Source of the DNA: an uncultured Treponema sp.
GTDB taxonomy: Bacteria; Spirochaetota; Spirochaetia; Treponematales; Treponemataceae
Length of the DNA: 14,142 nucleotides
Assembly (NCBI GenBank): GCA_937877535.1
Contig: CALFJF010000009.1
Location: 1-14,142 of the forward strand
Reading direction: 5' to 3'
Each line of letters begins with the position of its first letter. Within the stretch, counting starts at the first letter, position 1. Position numbers and translations under genes: made by a program. The notes beneath the pieces are model-generated. The model was not told the origin of the DNA. It searched no databases and saw only the letters and a program-made list of their open reading frames with translations. Positions 5,039 to 12,527 of this stretch are shown here, in pieces.

Positions 5039-8000
5039 ATGGACGTTCAATTCACAAAAACAGTCAATCCAATCAGAATCGGAATCGACGTTGGTTCAAC
5101 TACGGTAAAAGTCGTTGCAATGGACGACAATAATGATTTTTTGTTTGCGGCTTATGAAAGGCATCGCGCCGACATAAAAAACACGATTATTACGGTGGTA
5201 AACCGCGCATTTGACGAAATCGAAAAAAAACTGCCCCAGGGCGACACTCGAAAAATCAGCGCAAAAGTGACTGGCTCAGGCGGACTTTCCGTGTCGCAGT
5301 GGCTGGGTATTCCGTTCATTCAGGAAGTGGTTGCCGCCACCACCGCCGTCAAAAAACTTATTCCTCAGACTGATGTGGTCATTGAACTGGGCGGTGAGGA
5401 CGCAAAAATCACCTATTTTACGGGCGGCGTAGACCAGCGCATGAACGGCACGTGTGCGGGCGGTACGGGCGCGTTCATTGACCAGATGGCAGCCCTGCTG
5501 GAAACCGATGCCACGGGCTTGAACGACCTTGCCAAAGGCGCGACGACGATTTATCCGATTGCGGCGCGGTGCGGCGTGTTTGCCAAGACCGATGTGCAGC
5601 CGCTCATCAACGAAGGCGCGCGCCGTGAGGACATTGCCGCGTCCATTTTTCAAGCCGTGGTCAGTCAGACGATTGGCGGGCTTGCTTGCGGTAAGCCCAT
5701 CCGCGGAAACGTCGCTTTTTTGGGCGGCCCGCTTCACTTTCTTGACCAGTTGCGCCACCGTTTTATTGAAACGCTCCATCTGGAAGGCGACGCGATTATC
5801 GTGCCAGAAAACTCACAGCTCTTTGTGGCGGCGGGAAGCGCGTTCAATGCGGAAACAAGCCATGCGCTCGTGACGGGGCAAGCCCCCATTTCTTACCCGA
5901 CGATTGCGGAATTCCGGGAAAACCTGAAAAATCTGGTGGGCGCGGAAATGCAGGAAGTCCAGCGGCTTGACCCGCTCTTTAAAGACCAAGCGGAACTGGA
6001 CGAATTTACTGCCCGCCATGCAAAAGAGACGACGGAAACCGCACCGCTTGCCGAAGTGACCGGTCCGGTCTTTTTGGGCTTGGACGCTGGCTCTACCACG
6101 ACCAAAGCGGTACTCATCGACCAAAAGGGACGCATCCTGTGGCGGTTCTACGATGTGAATGCGGGTAATCCCGTTGATTTGGCGGTGCGCGTCCTGAAAG
6201 ATTTGTACAAAATTCTTCCCAAACATGCCTACATTGCGCGCTCGGTGTCTACGGGCTACGGCGAAGCGTTGTTCCAAGCGGCGTTGGGCGTGGACGCGGG
6301 CGAAGTGGAGACGATTACGCACTACCGCGCGGCGGATTTCTTTGTGCCTGGCGTAGAGTTTTTGCTGGACATTGGCGGGCAGGACATGAAGTGTCTGCGC
6401 ATGAAAGACGGCGCGATTGTGTCCATTCAGCTGAATGAAGCGTGTTCGTCGGGGTGCGGTTCGTTCTTGGATAATTTTGCGCGTTCCATGGGGCTTTCCG
6501 TGCAAGAGTTCAGCCAAAAAGCCTTGCTTGCGCAAAAGCCCGTTGATTTGGGAAGCCGCTGTACCGTCTTTATGAACAGCCGCGTAAAGCAGGCGCAAAA
6601 AGAAGGCGCGACCATCGCCGACATCTCTGCGGGCTTGTCGTATTCGGTCATCAAAAACGCGCTTTTTAAAGTCATCAAGTTGCGGAACGCAAGCGAAATC
6701 GGCACAAAAATCGTGGTGCAGGGCGGTACGTTCAACAACAATGCCGTGCTCCGCGCCTTTGAAAAAATTGCGGGCGTAAACGTCTACCGCCCCGATGTGG
6801 CAGGGCTGATGGGCGCGTACGGCGCGGCGTTGATTGCGCATGACCAGTGGCGCGACCTGACCGCACCCAAACCCGGCGAAGAAATCGGCTTTGTGCCGCC
6901 CGTCATTCATTCGGGCATTGCCGGTCCTGACCAGCTGGATAATTTTAAGGTGTCGCTTGAACTGCGCCGCTGCGGTGGCTGCCAGAACAACTGCCTTTTG
7001 ACGATTAACACTTTCTCCACCGACGGCGAAACCGTAACCGACGGGCGCGTGCGCACCTTTGTGACGGGAAACCGCTGTGAGCGCGGGGCAGAGCGGGCGG
7101 CGGGCGGCAACACCGTTGTGGACGCGGGAAACGCCAAAGCAAGCGGCGCGACCGACGACAACAAGGGCTTACCCAATCTGTTCAAGTGGAAGTACGACCG
7201 CATTTTCAGTTACAAACCGCTCGCGCTTTCTGACGCGCCGCTGGGCGAAGTGGGCATTCCGCGCGTGCTGAACATGTACGAAAATTATCCGCTGTGGTTC
7301 ACCTTTTTTACCACGCTGGGATTCCGCGTGCGGCTTTCGCCGCGTTCGTCGCGCGCCGTGTACGAGTCGGGCTTGGAGACCATTCCGTCTGAGTCGGTCT
7401 GTTATCCCGCAAAAATTTCTCACGGACACATCACGCATTTGCTCAAAGTGGGCTGCAAGTTCATCTTCTATCCGTGCGCGCCCTATGAGCAAGTGGAGGA
7501 CGCTGGCTCGGACAACCACTACAACTGCCCGATTGTCACCAGTTATTCCGAAGTGCTCAAAAACAATGTGGACGCGCTCCGTCAGGACGAAAGCCTGCTC
7601 TTTATGAATCCGTTTTTGCCGATTGAAGACAAAACGCGCCTTGCCGAACGGCTTTTTGAAGAACTTTCCCCGCATTTTTCCGTGACCAAAGAACAGGTGG
7701 AACGCGCCGTGGACGCGGGCTGGAACGAGCAGGCAAAATTCCGCAAGGAAGTGCAGCAGGCGGGTGAAGAAGCACTGGAAGAGATGATTTTGCGCGGGGC
7801 AAACGGCATCGTGCTTTCTGGCCGTCCGTATCACCTTGACCCCGAAATCAACCACGGCATTCCTGAAATGATTAACGGTTTGGGGCTTGCGGTCTTTACC
7901 GAAGAATCCGTGGCGCACCTTGCCAAAGTGGAACGCCCCTTGCGCATTGTAGACCAGTGGACTTACCACAGCCGTCTGTACCGCGCGGGTGCGTTTGTGG

Positions 8001-9571
8001 CGGGCATGCCCAATCTGGAACTGGTGCAACTCACTTCGTTTGGCTGCGGTCTGGACGCGATTTCTTCCGATCAAGTGGACGAGATTTTAAAGGCAAAGGG
8101 GCGCATGTACACGCTCATCAAGATTGACGAGGGTTCCAATTTGGGCGCGGTGCGCATTCGCATTCGCAGTCTGATTGCCGCCGTCAAAGAACGCCAGCGA
8201 AACCGCCGCAAACTGCCGTCCAAGTCGTCGGCGTATCACCGAAAGCCGTTTGAAAAAGAATTTAAGTACACGCACACGATTCTTGCACCGCAAATGAGCC
8301 CGATTCACATGCGCTTGCACCAAAAAGTCTTTGAATACGAAGGCTACAAAATCGTCTTTTTGCCCGAAGTGGACAAAAAAGCCGTGGATGTGGGCTTAAA
8401 ATATGTGAACAACGACGCGTGTTATCCTGCCATCCTGGTGACGGGGCAACTGATGAGTGCGCTTGAAAGCGGCGAATACGACCTTGACCATGTGAGCCTT
8501 GCGATTATCCAAACGGGGGGCGGCTGCCGTATGACCAACTACATCGGCTTTATCCGCCGCGCGCTTGCTGACGCGGGCTGGGGACACATTCCCGTCATCA
8601 GCCTTTCGGCGCAGGGGCTGGAGTCAAATCCTGGCTTCAAACTGACGTTCTCACTCGGAAAGGGCATTGTGCTTGCGTTCATTCTGGGCGACCTACTCAT
8701 TCAGGTGCTGTACCGCACGCGCCCCTACGAAAAAGTGCCGGGCAGTGCCAACGCGCTTTACGAAAAATGGAATGAGATTGTGGGACGCGAGCTGAAAAAT
8801 ATGTCGCTCCACACCTACCACAAACTGGTGCGTGGCATTGTGCGCGATTTTGACAATCTGGAACTTTTGCCGATTAAAAAGCCGCGCGTGGCGGTGGTGG
8901 GCGAGATTTTGGTCAAACTGCACCCCACGGCGAACAACAATCTGGTGGAAACGATTGAAGCAGAAGGCGCGGAGTGCGTGCAGCCGGGATTTATCGACTT
9001 TTTGCTGTACAATTTTTCGGACAACATCTTTAAGCACAAGAACCTTGCCGTTCCCAAAAGCGGCGAGCGCATTGCGCGCCTGTTGATTTGGATGACCGAA
9101 AAATTCCGTGGCTATGTCAAAAAAACGCTCGCCAAGAGCCGCCGATTTACGCCACCCACGTCGATTTACGACAAAATGGACTACGCCAAGGACATTATTT
9201 CCCTCGGCAATGTGACGGGCGAAGGTTGGTTCTTGACCGGCGAAATCGTGGATTTGATTCACGAAGGCGTGCAGAGTTTTGCGTGCGTGCAGCCGTTTGC
9301 CTGTATGCCCAACCACATCTGCGGGCGCGGCGTGATTAAGGAACTCAAGCGTCGCTATCCTGCGGCAAATATTTCCGCGATTGACTACGACCCCGGCTCA
9401 AGCGAAGTAAACCAGCTGAACCGCCTAAAACTTTTGCTTGCAAACGCGCCCTACGGAAAGCACCCCGACGAAGACGAGTTTGGAATGATTTACGGGCGAC
9501 CTGCGGCAAACGCCGACGACGTTTCAAGAAAAGACTCTGAAATCCTTGAAGGTTTACGAAAAAATGCGTAA
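5039..9571 (+). CDS. Giant 2-hydroxyacyl-CoA dehydratase activase fusion protein
   Basis: The 1510-residue cytoplasmic protein joins two BcrA/BadF/HgdC-type activase ATPase domains to a DUF2229-like region and a C-terminal part resembling the dehydratase D component (HgdB/FldC type). In known activases a homodimer carries one [4Fe-4S] cluster and uses ATP to push an electron into the dehydratase. Domain 1 (about 14-280) shows GIDVGSTT, ELGGEDAK, CAGGTGAF with Cys139 and RCGVFAKTDV with Cys178. Domain 2 (about 345-620) shows DAGSTTTK at 349-356, DIGGQDMK, ACSSGCGSF with Cys469 and SRCTVF with Cys508. A CxxCxxxC motif (Cys645, 648, 652) plus Cys680 opens the DUF2229-like part. Near the C terminus are GEILVKLHPTANNN and a Cys1416/1422/1428 cluster. 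ATG 5039 with AGGGG 5 nt upstream is preferred over the GTG at 5000. No dehydratase A/B or enoyl-CoA genes are nearby, so the substrate is unknown. Codon use differs between the core and both ends. Confidence 0.92.
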   Translation: MDVQFTKTVNPIRIGIDVGSTTVKVVAMDDNNDFLFAAYERHRADIKNTIITVVNRAFDEIEKKLPQGDTRKISAKVTGSGGLSVSQWLGIPFIQEVVAATTAVKKLIPQTDVVIELGGEDAKITYFTGGVDQRMNGTCAGGTGAFIDQMAALLETDATGLNDLAKGATTIYPIAARCGVFAKTDVQPLINEGARREDIAASIFQAVVSQTIGGLACGKPIRGNVAFLGGPLHFLDQLRHRFIETLHLEGDAIIVPENSQLFVAAGSAFNAETSHALVTGQAPISYPTIAEFRENLKNLVGAEMQEVQRLDPLFKDQAELDEFTARHAKETTETAPLAEVTGPVFLGLDAGSTTTKAVLIDQKGRILWRFYDVNAGNPVDLAVRVLKDLYKILPKHAYIARSVSTGYGEALFQAALGVDAGEVETITHYRAADFFVPGVEFLLDIGGQDMKCLRMKDGAIVSIQLNEACSSGCGSFLDNFARSMGLSVQEFSQKALLAQKPVDLGSRCTVFMNSRVKQAQKEGATIADISAGLSYSVIKNALFKVIKLRNASEIGTKIVVQGGTFNNNAVLRAFEKIAGVNVYRPDVAGLMGAYGAALIAHDQWRDLTAPKPGEEIGFVPPVIHSGIAGPDQLDNFKVSLELRRCGGCQNNCLLTINTFSTDGETVTDGRVRTFVTGNRCERGAERAAGGNTVVDAGNAKASGATDDNKGLPNLFKWKYDRIFSYKPLALSDAPLGEVGIPRVLNMYENYPLWFTFFTTLGFRVRLSPRSSRAVYESGLETIPSESVCYPAKISHGHITHLLKVGCKFIFYPCAPYEQVEDAGSDNHYNCPIVTSYSEVLKNNVDALRQDESLLFMNPFLPIEDKTRLAERLFEELSPHFSVTKEQVERAVDAGWNEQAKFRKEVQQAGEEALEEMILRGANGIVLSGRPYHLDPEINHGIPEMINGLGLAVFTEESVAHLAKVERPLRIVDQWTYHSRLYRAGAFVAGMPNLELVQLTSFGCGLDAISSDQVDEILKAKGRMYTLIKIDEGSNLGAVRIRIRSLIAAVKERQRNRRKLPSKSSAYHRKPFEKEFKYTHTILAPQMSPIHMRLHQKVFEYEGYKIVFLPEVDKKAVDVGLKYVNNDACYPAILVTGQLMSALESGEYDLDHVSLAIIQTGGGCRMTNYIGFIRRALADAGWGHIPVISLSAQGLESNPGFKLTFSLGKGIVLAFILGDLLIQVLYRTRPYEKVPGSANALYEKWNEIVGRELKNMSLHTYHKLVRGIVRDFDNLELLPIKKPRVAVVGEILVKLHPTANNNLVETIEAEGAECVQPGFIDFLLYNFSDNIFKHKNLAVPKSGERIARLLIWMTEKFRGYVKKTLAKSRRFTPPTSIYDKMDYAKDIISLGNVTGEGWFLTGEIVDLIHEGVQSFACVQPFACMPNHICGRGVIKELKRRYPAANISAIDYDPGSSEVNQLNRLKLLLANAPYGKHPDEDEFGMIYGRPAANADDVSRKDSEILEGLRKNA

Positions 9572-9574
9572 AAA

Positions 9575-9605
9575 AACGCAAGTGGGAGCGCGTCCCGCTT
9601 GCGTT
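9575..9605. terminator. Hairpin between the convergent activase gene and uvrB
   Basis: AACGCAAGTGGGA (9575-9587) pairs with TCCCGCTTGCGTT (9593-9605) over 13 positions, with one G-U on the plus strand and a 5-nt loop. On the minus strand the stem runs straight into a TTTTTTT tract, so it best fits termination of uvrB transcripts, despite an A-C mismatch in that orientation. On the plus strand it starts 3 nt after the activase stop but has no T-tract. Confidence 0.7.
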
Positions 9606-9624
9606 GCTGTCATCATTCTTGGTG

Positions 9625-9695
9625 TTTGAGCATGTCGAAACCATCAATTGCTTCGTGATTCCGTGGTTTCGATACGCTACGCTACTCAACCACCG
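9625..9695. repeat. Dispersed-repeat-like segment with TCGAAACCA/TGGTTTCGA arms
   Basis: TTGAGCATGTCGAAACCA is followed by TGGTTTCGATACGCTACG and then CTACTCAACCACCG. TCGAAACCA (9635-9643) and TGGTTTCGA (9664-9672) are inverted copies, and GTGGTT (9663-9668) is inverted against AACCAC (9688-9693). From general experience, motifs of the kind GGTTTCGAnnnGCTCAACCACC recur between genes in many bacterial genomes. Only one copy is visible here, so its dispersed nature is inferred. Confidence 0.5.
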
Positions 9696-9708
9696 TTGTG
9701 GGGACGAA

Positions 9709-11706
9709 TCACTTGCCGTACATTCGCTCAATCTCTTGAATTTGGTCTCGCACGGCGGCGGCTTCTTCGTATTCCAATCGGTCGGCAAAGTCGCTCATTT
9801 CTTTTTTGAGCGCGTCGATGAGTTTTTTGCGTTGCTTTGGGTCGAAGAGATTCGCGCTCTTTTTGAGGACGGAAAGTTCCACTTCGGCGTTTTCGGTGGC
9901 GTCTTGTTGCTGGCGAACGAGAATGTCCTGCACGGCTTTTGAAACCGTGTGCGGCGTGATTCCGTGGTCTTCGTTGTATTTTTGCTGGATTTCTCGGCGG
10001 CGGCGCGTTTCGGTGACGGTCTCTTTGATTGCGGGCGTGATGTTGTCGGCGTACATGACGACCATGCCGTTTTCGTTTCGCGCGGCTCGCCCGACAATCT
10101 GAATCAAACTCGTCGTTGAGCGCAAAAATCCGATTTTGTCCGCGTCAAGAATCGCGATAAAACTCACCTCTGGAAGGTCGATTCCCTCTCGCAAAAGGTT
10201 GATTCCAATCAAAACATCGATTTCGCCCGTACGGAGCGACTTTAAAATCTCCACGCGCTCAAAAGTGTCGATTTCTGAATGAATGTATTTGACTTTGAGG
10301 CTCAAGCCGAGCAAATAATCCGTCAAATCCTCCGCCATTTTTTTAGTCAGAGTCAGAATCAGGCTTCGCTCTTTTCTTTCGATTCGCGTCTTGACTTCTT
10401 TGTAAATGTCTTCCATCTGCCCTTCGCTCGGTCGGATGTCGATGAGCGGGTCAAGAAGCCCCGTGGGGCGGATAATCTGCTCGACCACCTGCGTTGACTG
10501 CGCGATTTCTTCTTTTCGCGGAGTCGCCGTCACATAAATCACTTGGTTCATCTTTTTCCAGAATTCGTCGGCTTTGAGCGGTCGGTTGTCAAGCGCACTC
10601 GGCAAGCGGAAGCCAAAGTCCACGAGATTCTGCTTGCGGCTTCGGTCGCCCTCGTACATCGCGCCAATCTGCGGAACGGTCACATGAGCCTCGTCAATCA
10701 GGCACAAAAAATCGTCTGGAAAGTAATGCAAAAGTGTCGCGGGCGGCTCACCTGGCTTTCTCCCTGCAATCGGGGCGGAATAGTTTTCGATTCCAGAGCA
10801 ATAGCCCATTTCTTTCATCATCTCGATGTCGTAGGTCGTGCGCGTTTTGAGCCGTTCGGCTTCAAGCATTTTTCCTGTTGCCTGCAAAGTCTCCACTCGC
10901 TCTTCAAGTTCCTTTTGGATTCGCTCGGTCGCAGAAAGAAGCGCGTCATGCGGAACTACGAAGTGCTTCGCGGGATAAAGCTGGAGTTCGTCAAGCTCTT
11001 CTTCGGTCGCGCGGTTCAGCACATTGAATCGCTTTATGCTCGCAATCTCGTCAAAGTCAAGCTCGATTCGGTAAGCCGTGTCGGTCTCCATGTAGGGCGG
11101 GTAGACTTCAATCACATCGCCACGAACGCGGAAATTTCCCCGCTCCAAAACCATGTCATTCCTCTGATACTGAATCGAAGCCAAATCTCGCTCAAATTTC
11201 CGCAAGTCCAAAATCTCGCCCTTTTCGATGTGAACTCGCATTTCCTTGTACAAATCGGGCATACCGAGTCCGTAAATGCAGCTCACCGTCGCCACCACAA
11301 TCACATCGCGTCGCTCCATGAGCGAGTAAGTCGCCGCGAGGCGGAGTTTGTCAATCTCGTCGTTAGTCGCCGCGTCTTTTTCGATGTACAAATCCCGCGC
11401 GGGAACATAGGCTTCAGGCTGATAATAATCGTAATAAGAGACAAAATATTCCACCGCGTTGTGCGGAAAAAACGATTTGAATTCGCGGTAAAGCTGGGCG
11501 GAAAGAGTCTTGTTGTGGCTGATAATCAGCGTGGGTCGCTGCACCTTTTCGATGATTTTTGCCATCGTGAAGGTTTTGCCCGAACCCGTTACGCCCTTCA
11601 AGGTCTGAAAGCGGTCGCCGTTCAAGAATCCAGATGAGAGTTTTTCGATTGCCTCGCCCTGGTCTCCCGAAGGCGCGTAGGGGCTTACGACTTGGAATTT
11701 TCGCAT
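9709..11706 (-). CDS. uvrB: Excinuclease ABC subunit B
   Basis: UvrB is the damage-verifying helicase-like ATPase of nucleotide excision repair. UvrA loads it onto DNA, its beta-hairpin is inserted between the strands, and it then recruits UvrC for incision. The 665-residue product has full family length. Visible landmarks are the Walker A GVTGSGKT (38-45), the beta-hairpin YYDYYQPEAYVP (91-102), the Walker B DEAH (338-341), helicase motif VI QIVGRAARN (536-544) and a C-terminal UVR domain (about 627-662, KKEMSDFADRLEYEEAAAVRDQI-type helical hairpin) that binds UvrC. The N terminus MRKFQVVSPYAPSGDQ aligns with the normal UvrB start, so ATG 11706 is right even though no Shine-Dalgarno precedes it; a TATATT hexamer ends 6 nt before the ATG. 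It is transcribed divergently from rex and converges on the activase gene. No SOS-box-like site was recognised upstream. Confidence 0.98.
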   Translation of the reverse strand: MRKFQVVSPYAPSGDQGEAIEKLSSGFLNGDRFQTLKGVTGSGKTFTMAKIIEKVQRPTLIISHNKTLSAQLYREFKSFFPHNAVEYFVSYYDYYQPEAYVPARDLYIEKDAATNDEIDKLRLAATYSLMERRDVIVVATVSCIYGLGMPDLYKEMRVHIEKGEILDLRKFERDLASIQYQRNDMVLERGNFRVRGDVIEVYPPYMETDTAYRIELDFDEIASIKRFNVLNRATEEELDELQLYPAKHFVVPHDALLSATERIQKELEERVETLQATGKMLEAERLKTRTTYDIEMMKEMGYCSGIENYSAPIAGRKPGEPPATLLHYFPDDFLCLIDEAHVTVPQIGAMYEGDRSRKQNLVDFGFRLPSALDNRPLKADEFWKKMNQVIYVTATPRKEEIAQSTQVVEQIIRPTGLLDPLIDIRPSEGQMEDIYKEVKTRIERKERSLILTLTKKMAEDLTDYLLGLSLKVKYIHSEIDTFERVEILKSLRTGEIDVLIGINLLREGIDLPEVSFIAILDADKIGFLRSTTSLIQIVGRAARNENGMVVMYADNITPAIKETVTETRRRREIQQKYNEDHGITPHTVSKAVQDILVRQQQDATENAEVELSVLKKSANLFDPKQRKKLIDALKKEMSDFADRLEYEEAAAVRDQIQEIERMYGK

Positions 11707-11712
11707 ACAAAA

Positions 11713-11718
11713 AATATA
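11713..11718 (-). promoter_or_regulatory. Candidate -10 hexamer TATATT of uvrB (leaderless type)
   Basis: On the minus strand TATATT (5 of 6 to TATAAT) is separated from the uvrB ATG by only TTTTGT and no ribosome binding motif. The best -35 at 17 nt is a weak TTTTCC. The sequence CACTATATTT around it recurs upstream of the 509-residue gene (minus strand near 4911-4920). Confidence 0.45.
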
Positions 11719-11766
11719 GTGTATTTTTGTGGAAAGGAAAACGGCGGGAAAGCGCGATTCAAAAAA

Positions 11767-11779
11767 GTGAAAAAATCAC
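11767..11779. promoter_or_regulatory. Small dyad GTGA-N5-TCAC in the uvrB-rex intergenic region
   Basis: GTGAAAAAATCAC is a perfect 4+4 dyad around five As. It lies between the divergent uvrB and rex promoters and could be a regulator site. The spacing is one short of the GTGA-N6-TCAC core in known Rex operators, so Rex autoregulation is only a weak suggestion. Confidence 0.25.
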
Positions 11780-11806
11780 CGTCATTTCTTTAATATAGAT
11801 TCTTAA

Positions 11807-11835
11807 TCGACAGGCGGGCGTTTTTCGTGTACATT
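11807..11835 (+). promoter_or_regulatory. Promoter of rex (leaderless type)
   Basis: TCGACA (11807-11812, 5 of 6 to TTGACA), a 17-nt spacer and TACATT (11830-11835, 4 of 6 to TATAAT) are followed by 6 nt and the ATG at 11842. Transcription would begin essentially at the start codon; no Shine-Dalgarno is present. An upstream TAATAT at 11791-11796 is an alternative -10 with a poor -35. Confidence 0.5.
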
Positions 11836-11841
11836 GATTGC

Positions 11842-12462
11842 ATGAAAACGCTCCCTGCGCCCACAAAAAAAAGGCTTGCTGTACTTTTTCAATTTCTTTC
11901 GCAATTCGGAGAAGAAAAAGTTACGTCGGCGCACATTGCTTCAAAAACGGGCTGGACGGAGGCGACTGTTCGGCGCGACATTTCGCTCATTGGTGGCGCG
12001 GCGGGCGGGAAGGGCGGTTACGTTTCGTCCGTTCTTCGCCAAAAAATTTCTTGCGCAATCGGCATTTTTGAAAAAGCCGCGCCAAAAAAATGTTGCCTTG
12101 TGGGGCTTGGTCGGCTCGGCTCCGTTTTGCTAGAATCCCCAACGTTTGACAACTCGTCTTTTTATCTTGTCGCAGGATTCGATTCCTCTTCAAATCGAAC
12201 GGAAATCTTGCGCTCCACGATTCCGCTTTATCCGACCGCGCAAATGGAAAAAATCATTCGAGCAGAGAAAATCGCGTTTGCGCTCCTCGCCGTTCCGTCG
12301 GATTGTGCGCAAAAAGCGGCGGAGCGACTTGTTGCCTGCGGAATTAAAGGAATTGTAAACTATACAAATACGATTTTGTCGCTTCCTTCGGACGTTGTTG
12401 TGGAAAACGTTTCGCCGTCTTTGGTGCTTGCGTCGATTTCGGCAAAACTCTATGGAATCTAG
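11842..12462 (+). CDS. rex: Redox-sensing transcriptional repressor Rex, divergent
   Basis: Rex is a dimeric DNA-binding protein that senses the NADH/NAD+ ratio; NADH binding releases it from operators of fermentation and electron-transfer genes. The 206-residue product has the family length and order. An N-terminal winged helix (about 1-62) with PAPTKKRLAVLFQFL and ATVRRDISLIGG is followed by a Rossmann domain with VGLGRLGSVLL (GxGxxG at 88-93), AGFD at 111-114 and LLAVPSDCAQKAAERL. GIKGIVNYTNTILSLPSDVVVENV and a C-terminal helix for domain swapping complete it. The DNA-recognition region is unusual: where typical Rex proteins read QVRKDLSYFGxFGxRGxGY, this one reads TVRRDISLIGGAAGGKGGY (42-60), so operator preference may differ. 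ATG 11842 is preferred over GTG 11827, because the latter lies in the promoter and the family N terminus fits ATG 11842. It is divergent from uvrB, with the MATE gene 65 bp downstream. Confidence 0.87.
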   Translation: MKTLPAPTKKRLAVLFQFLSQFGEEKVTSAHIASKTGWTEATVRRDISLIGGAAGGKGGYVSSVLRQKISCAIGIFEKAAPKKCCLVGLGRLGSVLLESPTFDNSSFYLVAGFDSSSNRTEILRSTIPLYPTAQMEKIIRAEKIAFALLAVPSDCAQKAAERLVACGIKGIVNYTNTILSLPSDVVVENVSPSLVLASISAKLYGI

Positions 12463-12491
12463 TTGAAAAATTTTGTTATTTTTTGAAATCG

Positions 12492-12520
12492 TTGACATTT
12501 TTTTCCATTTTTTGCAATCT
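12492..12520 (+). promoter_or_regulatory. Candidate promoter of the MATE gene
   Basis: A perfect -35 TTGACA (12492-12497) is followed at 17 nt by CAATCT (12515-12520), a poor -10 that keeps only A2 and T6. ATTGAGC then precedes the ATG at 12528. The geometry repeats that seen for rex and the 509-residue gene, so the MATE gene may have its own promoter in addition to read-through from rex. Confidence 0.4.
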
Positions 12521-12527
12521 ATTGAGC

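Noticed and set aside
5813..6910. 365-codon minus-strand open frame opposite the activase gene
   Set aside because: Long antisense frames are expected opposite GC-rich codons; the product is Arg/His-rich and featureless, and the plus strand encodes clear domains.
7169..8074. 301-codon minus-strand open frame opposite the activase gene
   Set aside because: Same reason: antisense shadow with no start signal and no recognisable motif.
10543..11637. 364-codon plus-strand open frame opposite uvrB
   Set aside because: It lies wholly within the uvrB coding region, whose motifs are complete; no ribosome binding site or family signature.
12474..12490. TTGTTATTTTTTGAAA as a Rex operator before the MATE gene
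   Set aside because: Only one half resembles TTGTTAA; the inverted half-site is missing.
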